Made by a program: the position numbers and the translations under genes | Assembly: GCA_035048815.1 (NCBI GenBank) | Contig: JAUCBN010000043.1 | Location: forward strand, 4,467,001-4,531,000 | Direction: 5' to 3' | DNA from: Abelmoschus esculentus | Lineage: Eukaryota; Streptophyta; Magnoliopsida; Malvales; Malvaceae | Length of the DNA: 64,000 nucleotides | The notes under the pieces: generated by a model | Seen by the model: the letters and a program-made list of their open reading frames with translations, nothing else | Database searches by the model: none | What the model was told of the DNA's origin: nothing | Shown: positions 46,405-57,219 of the stretch, in pieces | Position numbering within the stretch: the first letter of the stretch is position 1 | How the letters are laid out: every line of letters begins with the position of its first letter

Positions 46405-48159
46405 TTATAACAAGTAAAAAGCAGCCACCAGGAGGAGTAGCAAGTGATGAATTAGACTGATCACGCAAACCAAACCAGCAGCACCTGTAGATGGTGAATA
46501 ACTTCCTTCAGGGGTGCCTGTTGTGAGAATAACAACTATCCAGTCTCCGTCGGAACCGATCCCAACTCCTGTATACTTGGTGTCATTGAGGTTTTCAGAG
46601 TATTGAGATTCTGTAAAGTTTGTGAGCACGATATTTGGAACGAGGTTAGGAACACAAGCAGGCATTACGGCTCCATCCCTCGTGTCGGAGACACTCAAAT
46701 GGCATTTAGCCAAAAGGTTAGGGTAGTTGGCAAACTGCGGTTCAGTACCGGGAACAGTGTTAGCACCAGTGGAGTTTGTGCAAGGTTGATTCTTAAATTG
46801 ATCTGCTAGTGCATCGGCCAGACACTCAGCATTGTCATTTTTCTTCAGAATTGTCAAGTTCAATGACGCCCTGTAATTGTTTATGCCTTCAAAAAGATTA
46901 TCCTCCTCATCTGTGGATGGTCAATATGAAATCTAGTGAACAAAATTGTTCGACTTCCCATATCGTATTCAAAAGAACAAATAAGTAATTTCGGGTATGA
47001 ATCAAAATGCAAAGAAGATCAATTTCTTTCTTGAAATAAGAAAAAACTATAGCTACATGGCAGAAAATTTCCATGAAAATAAAATTATAATCTATGCTAT
47101 AGAACCTGTCTTGCTGAACAGCTAAATGTAAGAAAGATACAGCAGTGTAACTCATGAAATTACTCAAAATTCAAACCAATTAATCAATACAAAAACCAAA
47201 ACTTCATCCATCAACTTAGGATATCTGAGAAAAAGAACACTTCTAGATCAATAAAGCCCAGATTCTAGCTATATGGATGCACTGAAGACACTCCAACAAA
47301 ACCTATTTTAACTGCCCCCTAGTTCATTTTTTTGTTCATATGAGCCATGTTCTGAAATGTCAGAGTTTATGGGTAAGTTTAGAGTTGTAATCGAACCAAA
47401 CCGAGCCCAAATAATGTGAAGCTTGAGTTCGACTTGAGCTTGATCAGTTATAATTTTCTACATTCAAGATAAAATGAAATTATCTAGGCTCAGCTCGATT
47501 ACAAAGGGCAACTAGAAATCTGCCCTACGGTGGGAATTTGCCTGCAATTCTAAGACACATCTCAAGGCAACAACAAGACAGGCTGAAAATTGAAAATCAG
47601 ATTTGAAATCAACCTCTGCTGGTGTTATTCAGATCCGGGTGTAATTTTGAAGATTTCCATGAGCTTGAAAGGTGTTGGTGTAAAATTTAACATGGCCGGA
47701 TCTACTCATTATTGGGAGATCAGATTGTCATAGATTTTACGTGGGATCAACTGTATTATCCACAAACACAAGGATCTATGAAGTTCCTGAACACTATTAG
47801 GGAACACCATTTTCAATTACATTTAAGTTACTAATGAGCAAAATCAGATTTAGAAAATTCAACTAGATGCATCCAATGGAAGTCTAAAATGAGCAAAAAT
47901 ATCAACATTCAATAACCAAACAAGATAAAAAGAACCAAAACCTAATAAAAAATTACAGATTTCAGATGAACCCCAGAGAATTCAAAGCTCAAACAACAAA
48001 GAAAAAAGGAAAATAAAAACCCAGATCCAGATTTGGAAAAAGGAAAGAAAGGTTACCAGTGTCACAGGAGACGTGGGAGTTGAGGAAGAGAAAGGAAATA
48101 AGAATCCATGAGGAGAAAATGGATAGTTTTGAAAACGCCATTGTTAGTTTGATCGTCAT
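46405..48159 (-). CDS. GPI-anchored extracellular protein (At5g19250/At3g06035-like)
   Basis: Two exons, 48159..48057 and 46910..46405, joined by a GT-AG intron of about 1.15 kb, give 202 residues. A second in-frame ATG at 48141 is an equally good start. The N-terminus is a signal peptide (SIFSSWILISFLFLNSHVSC). The mature part has four Cys (in AECLAD, QPCTNS, AKCHLS, MPACVP), several N-glycosylation sites and the segment YTGVGIGSDGDWIVVILTTG. The end (SPSTGAAG then LVCVISLIHHLLLLLVAAFYLL, hydrophobic to the last residue) is a typical GPI-attachment signal. This fits the small plant family of uncharacterised GPI-anchored proteins like At5g19250 and At3g06035. Location at the outer face of the plasma membrane is inferred; no biochemical role is known to me. 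Intact. Confidence 0.88.
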
Positions 48160-48312
48160 GAATCGATGGGCATCGGAGTTTAAAAGGAAGAGATTTGGAA
48201 GACTGTAGCTGTCGCGGCACTGCCTGGTGAATTCAACTGCCGGTTGTTCAGGGTTCGAGTCCAGTCGGCAATGACTTGAAGCTTTTTGAAATTTGAAATG
48301 TGTTTAAATTAA

Positions 48313-48785
48313 GAGTAAACTATAACAGAGGTCACTTAATTATAAGTGTGATTATATTTGGGTCATCTAATTATTAAAAATTACATTTAAATCAGTCTTT
48401 TATATGTAAGATTATATTTAGGTTATCCGATTATTAATGGTTATATTTAGGTCACTAAATTATGGGTAAGTTTACGATTGAGTCGCCCTTCATATTTAAA
48501 AAGTTTGTGGTCATTTTTTTTTCAAACCACTTATATACCCTTATTAGAGTACTTCATTTGAAATTATTAATTAATCGAATATATGTATTAATTAATTTTT
48601 TAAATATGAAAGGTGATCTAAATATAACATAATCTATAATTGAGCAATCAAAGTGTAACCTTTAATAATTGGTGACCTAAATATAACTTTACCCATAAAT
48701 GAATGACTTAAATATAATTTTTAATAATTAAGTGATCTAAGTATAACCCAATCTGTAATTGAATGACTTCCATTATGGTTTTGCC
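48313..48785. mobile_element. Fold-back MULE-type element with perfect 9-bp TSD
   Basis: TTAAATTAA occurs at both 48304-48312 and 48786-48794. The arms are long inverted repeats: left GAGTAAACTATAACAGAGGT then CACTTAATTATAAGTG; right (reverse complement) GGCAAAACCATAATGGAAGT then CATTCAATTACAGATT. They continue inward with matching AATTATTAAAAATTA and CATATTTAAAAA blocks, so nearly the whole 473 bp can fold on itself. No coding capacity. Confidence 0.85.
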
Positions 48786-48844
48786 TTAAATTAAAGATTT
48801 ATGTGATAATGACACAAATGCTTTATGTACTTTTTCAACTACGA

Positions 48845-49072
48845 GGAGTTGGAAAAATTATATGATGGGTTAGTCTATCACGTCATCCATAAGATCAATC
48901 AATAGAAACTGTTCATCTCATTAATTTTTAAATTTTTAAGTGAAGATTCACTTGAGAAAAAATTATGACATGAAAAAAATTGTTGAAGTTGGTTGTTTTT
49001 ATTGGTTGGTCCCCTGGACAAATAGTGAGACTGACCTATGATATAATTTTTCGAGAAGTCGAAAGTTGTTTT
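48845..49072. mobile_element. Fold-back MITE, family copy 1
   Basis: Inverted ends: left ATGATGGGTTAGTCTATCAC, right (reverse complement) TATCATAGGTCAGTCTCACT. An internal palindrome AAGTGAAGATTCACTT is also found, slightly changed, in the copy at 61288-61504. A third relative is at 56080-56337. Confidence 0.7.
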
Positions 49073-49079
49073 TACTTAA

Positions 49080-50950
49080 AAAAAAGGTAACAAACTAGTT
49101 CAATGTAATTAAAAATTTAACAGCTAATCATATAACGATTAATATAAATTAATATAATTATATAATTAATTATTAAAATTTATATTTATTTTAATTTAAT
49201 CTTAATTTTAAAAAATATATATATAATTTTAATAATAAATCAATTTAATTACATTTTTCGAACAATATTTTTTTGATCCATCTGCAGTTTTCACGACTGA
49301 TCATGTTAGGCATGGAATCTTAACTTACCAATTAAAAACAACGACATTCGTAAAATTTCCAGTTTAATCCTGATTAAGATCAGGGCGGTTTAAAATTTTG
49401 AGGGCCTATACAATTTATTAAAATGAGATCCTTACTTTTGTTACCACAAAACAAAGCAAGTTATTAATATGTTAAACACAATTCTGTGAACGAAATAGAA
49501 ATAAAACATATAAATTAAAAACGTAAAGAAAAAAAATCTGAAACTTTAACCGAGGCCTGTGCTATCACAGTGTCTTTAAAACAGATTCGTCCCCTCCCGG
49601 TGCTGGAGTTACTATGGAACGTCTGTCTCCCAGGATACAACAGTAGAATACAATAAGGAGAGCAACGCTACCTTACTGCAACAACAAACTTTACAGAAGC
49701 TGAACACTATCTGGTTATAGGATATTTGTGGGTTTTTTTTCAGTGTGTTGAAATATGAACAAAGGGTCTCCTTTTATAGTGTTCATGCAGGGGAATTAAT
49801 TTGTAATTAACAATTCCTAAAGAGTTACAACTCCCAGAAATTAAAATGGTATTTATTAGAGAATTAATCCAAATAAATTGGAGGTTACAACCAGCTGAAG
49901 GGTCTGCAACTCCATAAAAGGTGGTTTAATTCTATAATATCTGTTAAAAATAAAGTCAAAAAAGTAGAGAAAAAAATCTGTCATTTTAGAAATCAAGACC
50001 AAAGGCCCCAAAGGCCCAAGGCCCATCTTTTGACTTTTATAAAAGTCAACAAATGCTAGCCCAAAGTGGCTAGGCACAACTATGGTGTCTAGTCCAAGCC
50101 TTTGACTTTTTTCATGTTTTAAGTTTTAGAGAATTATCATATATACACGTGATTATATATATCTATATTTTTATATATATTTCAAACAAAACAACCCAAT
50201 GAAGAAATGCACCAAAATCAACTTAAACCCTATTGATTCTCGATCGAGGATGAATTTAGGACTGCTGAGTAATCGTACTTTTTAAAAAAATTAATTTTTT
50301 TATATTATATATATTTATATTTTTTATTGATAATTTAATTTTACATTATCTAAACTCTTATAATTTTATATTCTTATATTTCTAATATAACTTTTTGATA
50401 ATTTGTATCTCTTACATAAAATTTTAGATCTATCTCTATTCTCGAACAAGTATCGTCTAATCGGTACACTGAACCGAACATTTTAGTTATGTTAAACAGA
50501 GTCAACATCAAAAAATAAAAATAAAAATAAAAAATTAAACCCTTGAAATGAGTAAAGTTTATCAAAGCTCAGTTGTATTCAACAACTAAAGCTACGGACT
50601 TTAGCTATAAATAATATGAACTAAAATAAAAATATAATTTTTAATTCAAAAAAATTGGTTACCATATAAAGTGAAATAACATAAATGGGGACATATAGAG
50701 ATGCAAAATTGAGTAAATTAAAACCCTAAATTTGGGGGTCTACGTTTTCCCTCCAAAGATAGAGAAAGAAAGGGAAACAAAGAAGGAGTTTTTTTTTTTT
50801 TTGGAAATGAGACTAAATTAAAGTATTATTAAAATTTTGTGAGTTAATTTTTTTAAAAATTAAAATTAAATTAAAATAAGTATAGAACTTAAAGATTAAT
50901 TATATAATTATATCGATTTATATTAATTGTCATGTTATTTTTTATTAAAA
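49080..50950. other. Intergenic DNA with a GC-richer unexplained island
   Basis: No gene seen. 49550-49740 is distinctly less AT-rich than its surroundings (CGTCCCCTCCCGGTGCTGGA, ACGTCTGTCTCCCAGGATAC) and is followed by TTTTATAGTGTTCATGCAGG-type sequence to 50100, which resembles an LTR leader. I found no matching second LTR, polypurine tract or coding domain in the window. Confidence 0.4.
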
Positions 50951-50953
50951 TTT

Positions 50954-51713
50954 GGTTTAATATCTAAATAGGTGTACAAACTATACTTGTGGGTAACTTT
51001 TGGTGTCTAAACTATTTTTAGTTTTAAATAGGTACCTAAAGTTTTAATTTTGATCATTTTAATTGCATAACCGTTATACTGTTATTTTTATTAATTTTTA
51101 ACTTATTTATTTTAAAATGACAATTTTAAATATTTACAAAACTATCCTAAATCCTTAACTCAAAACCTAAAATCTCTAAATTATCGTCGATGTCGCCATT
51201 TACTGCTGTATCGAATACCATCACTACTTCCGCTGGATCACAATAATTGTTTCTCTCAATCATCCATCATCGGTAACTAATGGTAGATATGTCGATCGAC
51301 TTTCTAACGTCGAAAAAAGTCAAAATCATGAATAAAAAATCATCAGTACACCTATTGTCGATTATCAGTAATAGGTGATTGAGAAAAATGGTTATGGTTA
51401 TCCAACGACATTAGTGGTGGTATCCAGTGAGGTAATAAACGGCGACATTGACAATAATTTAGAGATTTTAGTTTTTGAGTTAGGGATTTGATTTGATTTT
51501 GTAAAGATTTAAAATTATCATTTTTAAAAAAGTATTAAGTTAAAAATAAATTAAAAATAAAATAAAATAAAATATATTTTTAATAAAAAACAGCGGTTAA
51601 GCACTTAGAATGATTAAAATTAAAACTTTAGACACCTATTTAGAGTTAAAAATAATTTAGGCACAAAAAATGACACACAAGCATAGTTTGAGCACTTATT
51701 TAGGTATTAAGCC
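50954..51713. mobile_element. Fold-back MULE-type element, 760 bp
   Basis: Flanks TTAAAATTT (50945-50953) and TTAAATTTT (51714-51722) match at 8 of 9 bases. Ends are inverted: left GGTTTAATATCTAAATAGGT, right (reverse complement) GGCTTAATACCTAAATAAGT. Pairing continues through GTTTTAATTTTGATCATT and AAAATCTCTAAATTAT to the middle, so the element is close to a complete palindrome. No transposase frame. Confidence 0.85.
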
Positions 51714-52210
51714 TTAAATTTTTAAGATCAATTTATTATTTTTTTAAGTTGAAGGATTAGTTTGTAATTTCTGATAGTTAAGATGTAAAAAATAATTGAA
51801 ACATAATCAGAGGACCATTTATATAATTTATCCTATTTTATTTTGGCATAAAATCAAAAGTAGCCCAACGTCACACTGGGTGAGATCCAAACCCACATCC
51901 ATTAGATTAAATGATTTAAAATAAAATCACCAAGCTAACCTACTGTATTATTATTTTTTCACTAATTATTTTATTTATTCATTACTTTATATGTTTTATA
52001 GTGGAGGAATAATCATTAAAATATTTATTAATGTATTAAGATATATTTATTAAATTAATATTATTTTATTAAAACTATTTTCGTTCTTTTTTCTTAAACT
52101 CCATCCTCTTAAATCTTAAAACCCTTCAATTTGATCCAACGACCAGATTTTAACTACCAAATAAAGATAAATATTAAGATTAGATATCATATGTTAGATT
52201 TTTTTATTTA

Positions 52211-52369
52211 TTCAACTACAGTGGTTACAGTAGTATCTGTTTTAGAGTATACTCTCAACCATTAGACATTGATCGCTCAATCACTATGCTAACATTACTG
52301 GTACTCAAACCTGTGAGCTTCAGAAACAATAACAGTTTTCTTAACCAACGAGGCTAGATGGTTCGTGCT
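52211..52369 (-). mobile_element. tRNA-derived SINE, copy 2
   Basis: Reverse complement of the family at 7370 and 59278: it starts GCACGAACCATCTAGCCTCG, carries GGTTTGAGTACCAGTAATG and ends AGAGTATACTCTAAAACAG...TACTGTAACC. A 5'-truncated plus-strand fragment of the same family follows at 52660-52705 (AGAGGTTACGAGTTCGAACA). Confidence 0.75.
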
Positions 52370-52889
52370 TAGATTTTTGTTTAGGTTATTAGGTTTTATA
52401 TCTTTGGGTTTGGACCTATTGAGTCATTGTAAATATTTTTATTGGGCTATGTAATTTAAAAGGACTGTTATTTAAGGAAATTGGGTTGATTATTTTTATC
52501 TATTTTTATTTATTTTATTTTTTATATTAATAATACTAATAATCCCCAAATATAATAATAAAATCTAAAGCTGGACAAAATTAGTCCAAATGAACATATT
52601 GCAAGGTTCAAATGAAATAAGAACCTCATTATTTGCATAAACTATTTTTTTCGGTGGTTTTTAGAGGTTACGAGTTCGAACACTAATATTGTAGCATAAT
52701 GATTGAACAATCAAACAAGCTTTTATTACACCAGAAGTTGACTAGATGTACAAACAAGGAAACTGAGATAAAGCTAGTTTTGAGAACAACAGAAAGCTCT
52801 ACCTAAACAAAAGTTACTACCATTTCTTATAAGCAAACACTCATTCCCAACCATTTTTTTTCATTCTTACATGGAGCCTGATCCATTTG

Positions 52890-55149
52890 CTACTCTGTGG
52901 CAGCAACAACTGCTGGCCCCTCCACCTGAAATCCAAAACCACCAAACCAAACATAAGCTGGTTGCAATAATTATACATGAAAGACAATGTGGTTTAAGTG
53001 ATTCTTTACAGCTGATTACCTTAAATGTAGCACCCCATATCTCCTCTTCTTCAGCAGGAACAGCAGTTATCCTGTTCTTAGGACTCTCATAGCTTCTGAT
53101 TTCTCCAACTGCTGTGGAGTAGAAACAGCCTGTGGAGATGACAGGAACCTTGTCTAGTGAAGTTAACAAATCAAGTGGAAAATAATAAATACAGATGCAA
53201 ACTGCAAACTGGTTTAGAGGAATCCACCTTGGGGGAAAGAAGCAAGAGATTTGCCACAGGCACCTTTAAGCAATTCAGCATTATCAGCAAAGGCCACATA
53301 TCCATCAGCAGTGATTCCCCAATAGAGAGGAACCTTACCAAATTGATCCTGTCAGACTCAGACACCAACCAAAGATTAAGTAGGTGAGACTTAAAGTTAG
53401 TCTTATTTAAGATTGAGTAGGTGAGACTTATAATACAGGTGTGAACACCATTTTTTTCTATGTAATTACAGAATTTTTTGAGGTGTGAACCTCATTTGCT
53501 GACTTTGCAAGCCCATATTGCTGCTTTAAACTCCCCAAGTTATCAAGGGCACCCTCAAACATGCAGAAGATTTCATCTTTCACAGCAAATGATCTGCAAC
53601 ATACAACTTCATATCAGTAATAATAATAGTAGTAATAAAGTTTATATTTATGGTAACATAAATTTCGATTAATAAAAATTTAAAATTTCAATTCGACCGA
53701 ATTAATTGAAATGAGAGCATGGAGAGAAACATGGTCCTACTGTATATTATTCACCTACTTTGAAAGTTGGATTATAAAAGGGTATCCCACTAATGCACCT
53801 TGTAATAATTGAGGTTTACTTTATCAAAAGTTAGTGATAACTGATAAGATCAAAAACATGAGTTCCCTGGATGTGACACATGCTTGTAACTTGTAAGTAA
53901 ATCAAGAATAGCCGTTTGAGTTTGATTATATAATATTGTGAACATTTTTAATTTAATTTAAATTTTTTAATTTAAAATTATAAATTTTGAATTAAATTAA
54001 TTGTTTAAATATAAATTTAATTATAATTATTTATTATGTTATAATATAATTTGATTTTAATATAAATAATTTTTTTAATATTTTTACTATAAGTAAGATT
54101 TTTAATATTATTTGATAAAAATATTATAAACTTTTAAAATATATTAATAATATTATTTTTAAATAAAAAACTTTAAAAAATAAAATATCGATGAGAATAT
54201 AAATGAATCAACGAATTAACATAAAAAATTATAAACAAATTCAATTGAATGATAAATTAAATAAAATATAAAATTAAAAAAATAAATCACAAAAAAATAT
54301 ATTTAAAAAATATAAATTAGTTATATTGATCTTCCTAATAACAAATTCTCTCCCGATAATTTCCCACCTTTTTATTGGATCCAAGATATGATTATTAAAT
54401 CATGGCCATTGAATCTCCCTTCCATTTTTGACTTTATTAGAGGTTAATCAGTTATTTACACAATTAGACAAGTTAAAAAAATAGTTTTGTTTCAAAAAAA
54501 TATTTTTTCTAATGTTAATATATTTTATAATAAATTCATATATTTTATTTTTTTATCAAAATTTTCATATATTTTAAATAAAATAATAATTTTATTCATA
54601 ATACTATAATTTACAATCATTTATTTTTAAAAATTATAATTAAATACTTCAAATTCAAAATTTGCTTAAAAAACTAAATTACTTGTCATTTAGACTGGTC
54701 CCCGGTTGCTGATTCAAACCTTTATGATTTGCCATCGAAACATCATCAGCCAAAAATAATTAAATTCTCCGATTAATCTAATTATATAAATTTCTCAGTT
54801 CTTTCGCAAGCACTCGTTTGATCAACTGAAGTTTGATTTATAATTAATATTCAAATTAAAGTTTTAAATTCAAATCCTATTATTAAACTTTAAATCACCG
54901 ATTAAGATCCAGCTCAGTCAATACCATATAACTAGTATTATTTTACCTGGGCTGAAAAGGGGACTCGTTATGGTGTGAATAAGCGAATTGAACATGATCT
55001 CCGATCTGCATAGACACGCCGGAGGAGTTCGTCTCGAGGAATCGTTTCACCAGAGCGTCCGCCGTTATCTTAGGGGACGGAGTACGGCATCCGGCCGCCA
55101 CCAACTCGTCCGGCGGGGAAACTATCGAACTGCTAAATACTCCCAACAT
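52890..55149 (-). CDS. Aluminium-induced protein family (DUF3700, YGL motif) lacking the LRDR exon
   Basis: Exons 55149..54947, 53593..53491, 53348..53228, 53129..53020 and 52925..52890 join in frame to 190 residues. The product begins MLGVFSSSIVSPPDELVAAG, has QQYGLAK (YGL motif, residues 94-96), then DQFGKVPLYWGITADGYVAF, SLASFPQGCFYSTAVGE, ITAVPAEEEEIWGATFK and ends GPAVVAATE. Relatives run about 235-250 aa and carry, between ...KSANE and DQFGK, about 46 residues with the LRDR motif and a GSFAFIVFD-like strand. Here that segment is absent: only 142 bp of non-coding DNA separate the two exons, both ending or starting at phase 0. Members of this family (wali7, AILP1, TSJT1) are class-II glutamine-amidotransferase-like proteins responding to metal and hormone stress. 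The loss removes a core strand, so the protein may be unstable. Confidence 0.85.
53374..53490. repeat. Short direct repeats where the AILP exon is missing
   Basis: GATTAAGTAGGTGAGACTTA (53374-53393) recurs as GATTGAGTAGGTGAGACTTA (53411-53430), and AGGTGTGAAC occurs at 53437-53446 and again at 53481-53490, the second overlapping the donor of exon 2. These may be scars of the deletion that removed the LRDR exon. Confidence 0.7.
53594..54946 (-). other. Large AT-rich first intron of the AILP gene
   Basis: About 1.35 kb with canonical ends (AG|GTAAAA donor, TTGCAG|A acceptor). It is filled with AT-rich repeat sequence such as ATTATGTTATAATATAATTTG near 54030, related to the dispersed repeat at 13260 and 55600. 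No exon resembling the missing LRDR segment was found in it on either strand. Confidence 0.6.
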
Positions 55150-55253
55150 TTCCTCTCCCAAAATAAACGGCGATTTTTTGTTTTTTATGTCGGAACTAAA
55201 AATGATAAATAAAAGCTCGAATATAGGAATGGAAATACGGTGGGGGAGGCGAT

Positions 55254-55266
55254 TCGATTTATAGGG
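55254..55266 (-). promoter_or_regulatory. TATA box of the AILP gene
   Basis: Minus strand reads CCCCTATAAATCG about 105 bp upstream of the ATG at 55149, a normal plant promoter distance with a short 5' UTR. Confidence 0.65.
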
Positions 55267-55386
55267 GAAAATATATTTGTTGATGGCAGTATCGTAAATA
55301 TATATTTTTTCTTTTATAATTTCGTCACTTTACTTCTGTCGTTTTGTGAGTAATAAAATGGGGGGTAGATTAATAGTCCAAAAGGA

Positions 55387-55463
55387 GGACGTGGCACGTG
55401 ATGGTGGGTCCAACACTGGGCGATGATTTTTTAGCTGAGACGATGACGTATAGAGACGTGGGC
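55387..55463. promoter_or_regulatory. ABRE/G-box cluster upstream of the AILP gene
   Basis: GGACGTGGCACGTGATGG (55387-55404) holds two ACGTG cores including a CACGTG palindrome, and GAGACGTGGGCC follows at 55453-55463. Clustered ACGTG elements typically bind bZIP factors in ABA or light response. They sit about 130-200 bp above the TATA box, fitting a stress-inducible gene. Confidence 0.6.
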
Positions 55464-55599
55464 CGTAGAGTACTAAAAGAGAAATCTCTTTTTTGGTATT
55501 TTTATTTATGATCTATATTAAAAATTAAGTTTATATTTTATGATTAATATTCGAGGTCAAGAATTAGAGAGTTGGTGAAAGTTCGAATGAATCGAACTA

Positions 55600-56020
55600 A
55601 ATTAAAAGTTTTAAGTTATTTGAGTTATATCTTATTTTATAATTTAAATTTTATTTAAAACAATTTTGATTTGAGTCGAGTTTAAAAAATTCGAGGAATT
55701 GATTTTTTAGATTTTTATAAAAATTTAATTATAGTTACGTATTATGTTATAACATTATTTGATTATAATTTAAATGATTTTTTCTAATCATATAAGATAT
55801 ATATTTCTTCATATTTATTCATATGTGATAATATTTTTTTATATTTTTATATATCGATATATATCATAAAAACTTGAGAAGCTCATATTGAACTTAAAAA
55901 TAAATTACATAATTATTAAAAATTTTGAGTCATTTGAATTTTCATTTTATAATTTAAACTTTATTTTAAAAAATTTCTAGTTGAGTAAAGTTTATAAAAT
56001 TTTGAGTCAAATCAAAACTT
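55600..56020. repeat. AT-rich dispersed repeat, copy 2
   Basis: Diverged copy of 13260-13640: AATTTAATTATAGTTACG, TATTATGTTATAACATTATT, CTAATCATATAAGATATATA, TTTTTATATATCGATATA and AACTTAAAAATAAATTAC occur in the same order. Confidence 0.6.
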
Positions 56021-56079
56021 TAAAATTTATAATGTTAGTATTAAAAAAATTAAACAAATAAAATTTTGTCCTCCATGCT

Positions 56080-56337
56080 AAGGAGAGATTATATCATAGG
56101 CCCGGTTCATCACGTCAGCTGTTCCTAATCAATAAAAACTATCTATTCTACCACTAATCAACCATAATCAATATAATTTCGAGAAACTATATTTTTAAAA
56201 TGACATGGAAAACATGAGTGAAAATTCATTAGTTGAAAAAAAAAAGTTGAAGATTAATAGTAAAATAAATGATTATAATTAGATAAGACCATGACCGACA
56301 CGGTAAACCGGGCTCAATATATAATTTCTCCGTGCTA
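56080..56337. mobile_element. Fold-back MITE, family copy 2
   Basis: Inverted ends: left AGGAGAGATTATATCATAGG then CCCGGTTCATCACGTCAGC; right (reverse complement) AGCACGGAGAAATTATATAT then TGAGCCCGGTTTACCGTGTC. Same family as 61288-61504 and 48845-49072, but the most diverged. Confidence 0.7.
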
Positions 56338-56451
56338 AGGCTCATTTTTGTGATTACCAGTTGGCTCACTTTTTTAGGTTATTATTAAAAACAACATTTA
56401 CTAGGGGTGTACATAACCCATACCTATAACGATATACATAATTTTAGGTAT

Positions 56452-57215
56452 TAAGACTCAATAGTTAAAGAAACAGTTGTTGTAACTAAGGGTGTTTATT
56501 AAACAAGTCGATTGTGAGTTGGGCATTACTCGATTCGTGTTCGTTAAAAAATTTTGTTGCTCAACTCGACTCTTTGCTCGTTAAAATTGTGCTTGACTCG
56601 TGCTCGTTAAATATTTTATTGCTCAACTCGACTCGTTGCTCGTTAAGCTCAACCTATTGCTCGTTAAGCTCATTAAAAAACTTACCTTATTTTTAACTAA
56701 AAATAAAATTTAATAACACCATATGAGGCTTAATATTAACTTAAATTAACAAATTTAACCAAAAATATCATAAAGAGTGTATAACACATTTTTAAAGTCT
56801 AAATTCAAAAGTAAAATATAAATACACCAAACTAGCATATTAAAATTAAAGTAACAATTCACACATTGATAATTATTATTTAAATTTATTTTTTGAATGA
56901 AATTATTTTAAAGTAATTATTAAAAAATATTTTAAAAAATTAATGAGATGCTCACAAACTTATTAAATCGAGTTAGACTTTACTCGATTCAACTCGTTAA
57001 GGTATCGAGTCGAGTTAATCCGAGACAAGTATTTATCAAGTTTTGATCGAGTCGAGTTCGAGTAATTCACTAGCTTCTCAACTCGTTAAGCACTCCTAAA
57101 TGTTCCTAGAGGTCATGAGTTCAAGCACCAGTAATATCGGTATAGTGGTTGAACGATTAATGTTTAATGATTAAGAGTATATACTAAAACAAATATTACT
57201 GTAATCAATGTATAA
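56452..57215 (+). mobile_element. SINE split by a CTCGTT-rich (hAT-like) insertion
   Basis: 56452-56482 matches the SINE 5' half (ATAGTTAAAGAAACAGTTGT) and 57101-57215 resumes with TGTTCCTAGAGGTCATGAGT and the SINE tail. Between them 56483-57100 is dense in CTCGACTCGTT, CTCGTTAAGCTC and related motifs. It begins AAGGGTGTTTATTAAACAAG and ends (reverse complement) TAGGAGTGCTTAACGAGTTG, which are hAT-like ends. I could not recognise a clear 8-bp target duplication. Confidence 0.55.
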
Positions 57216-57219
57216 CTGA

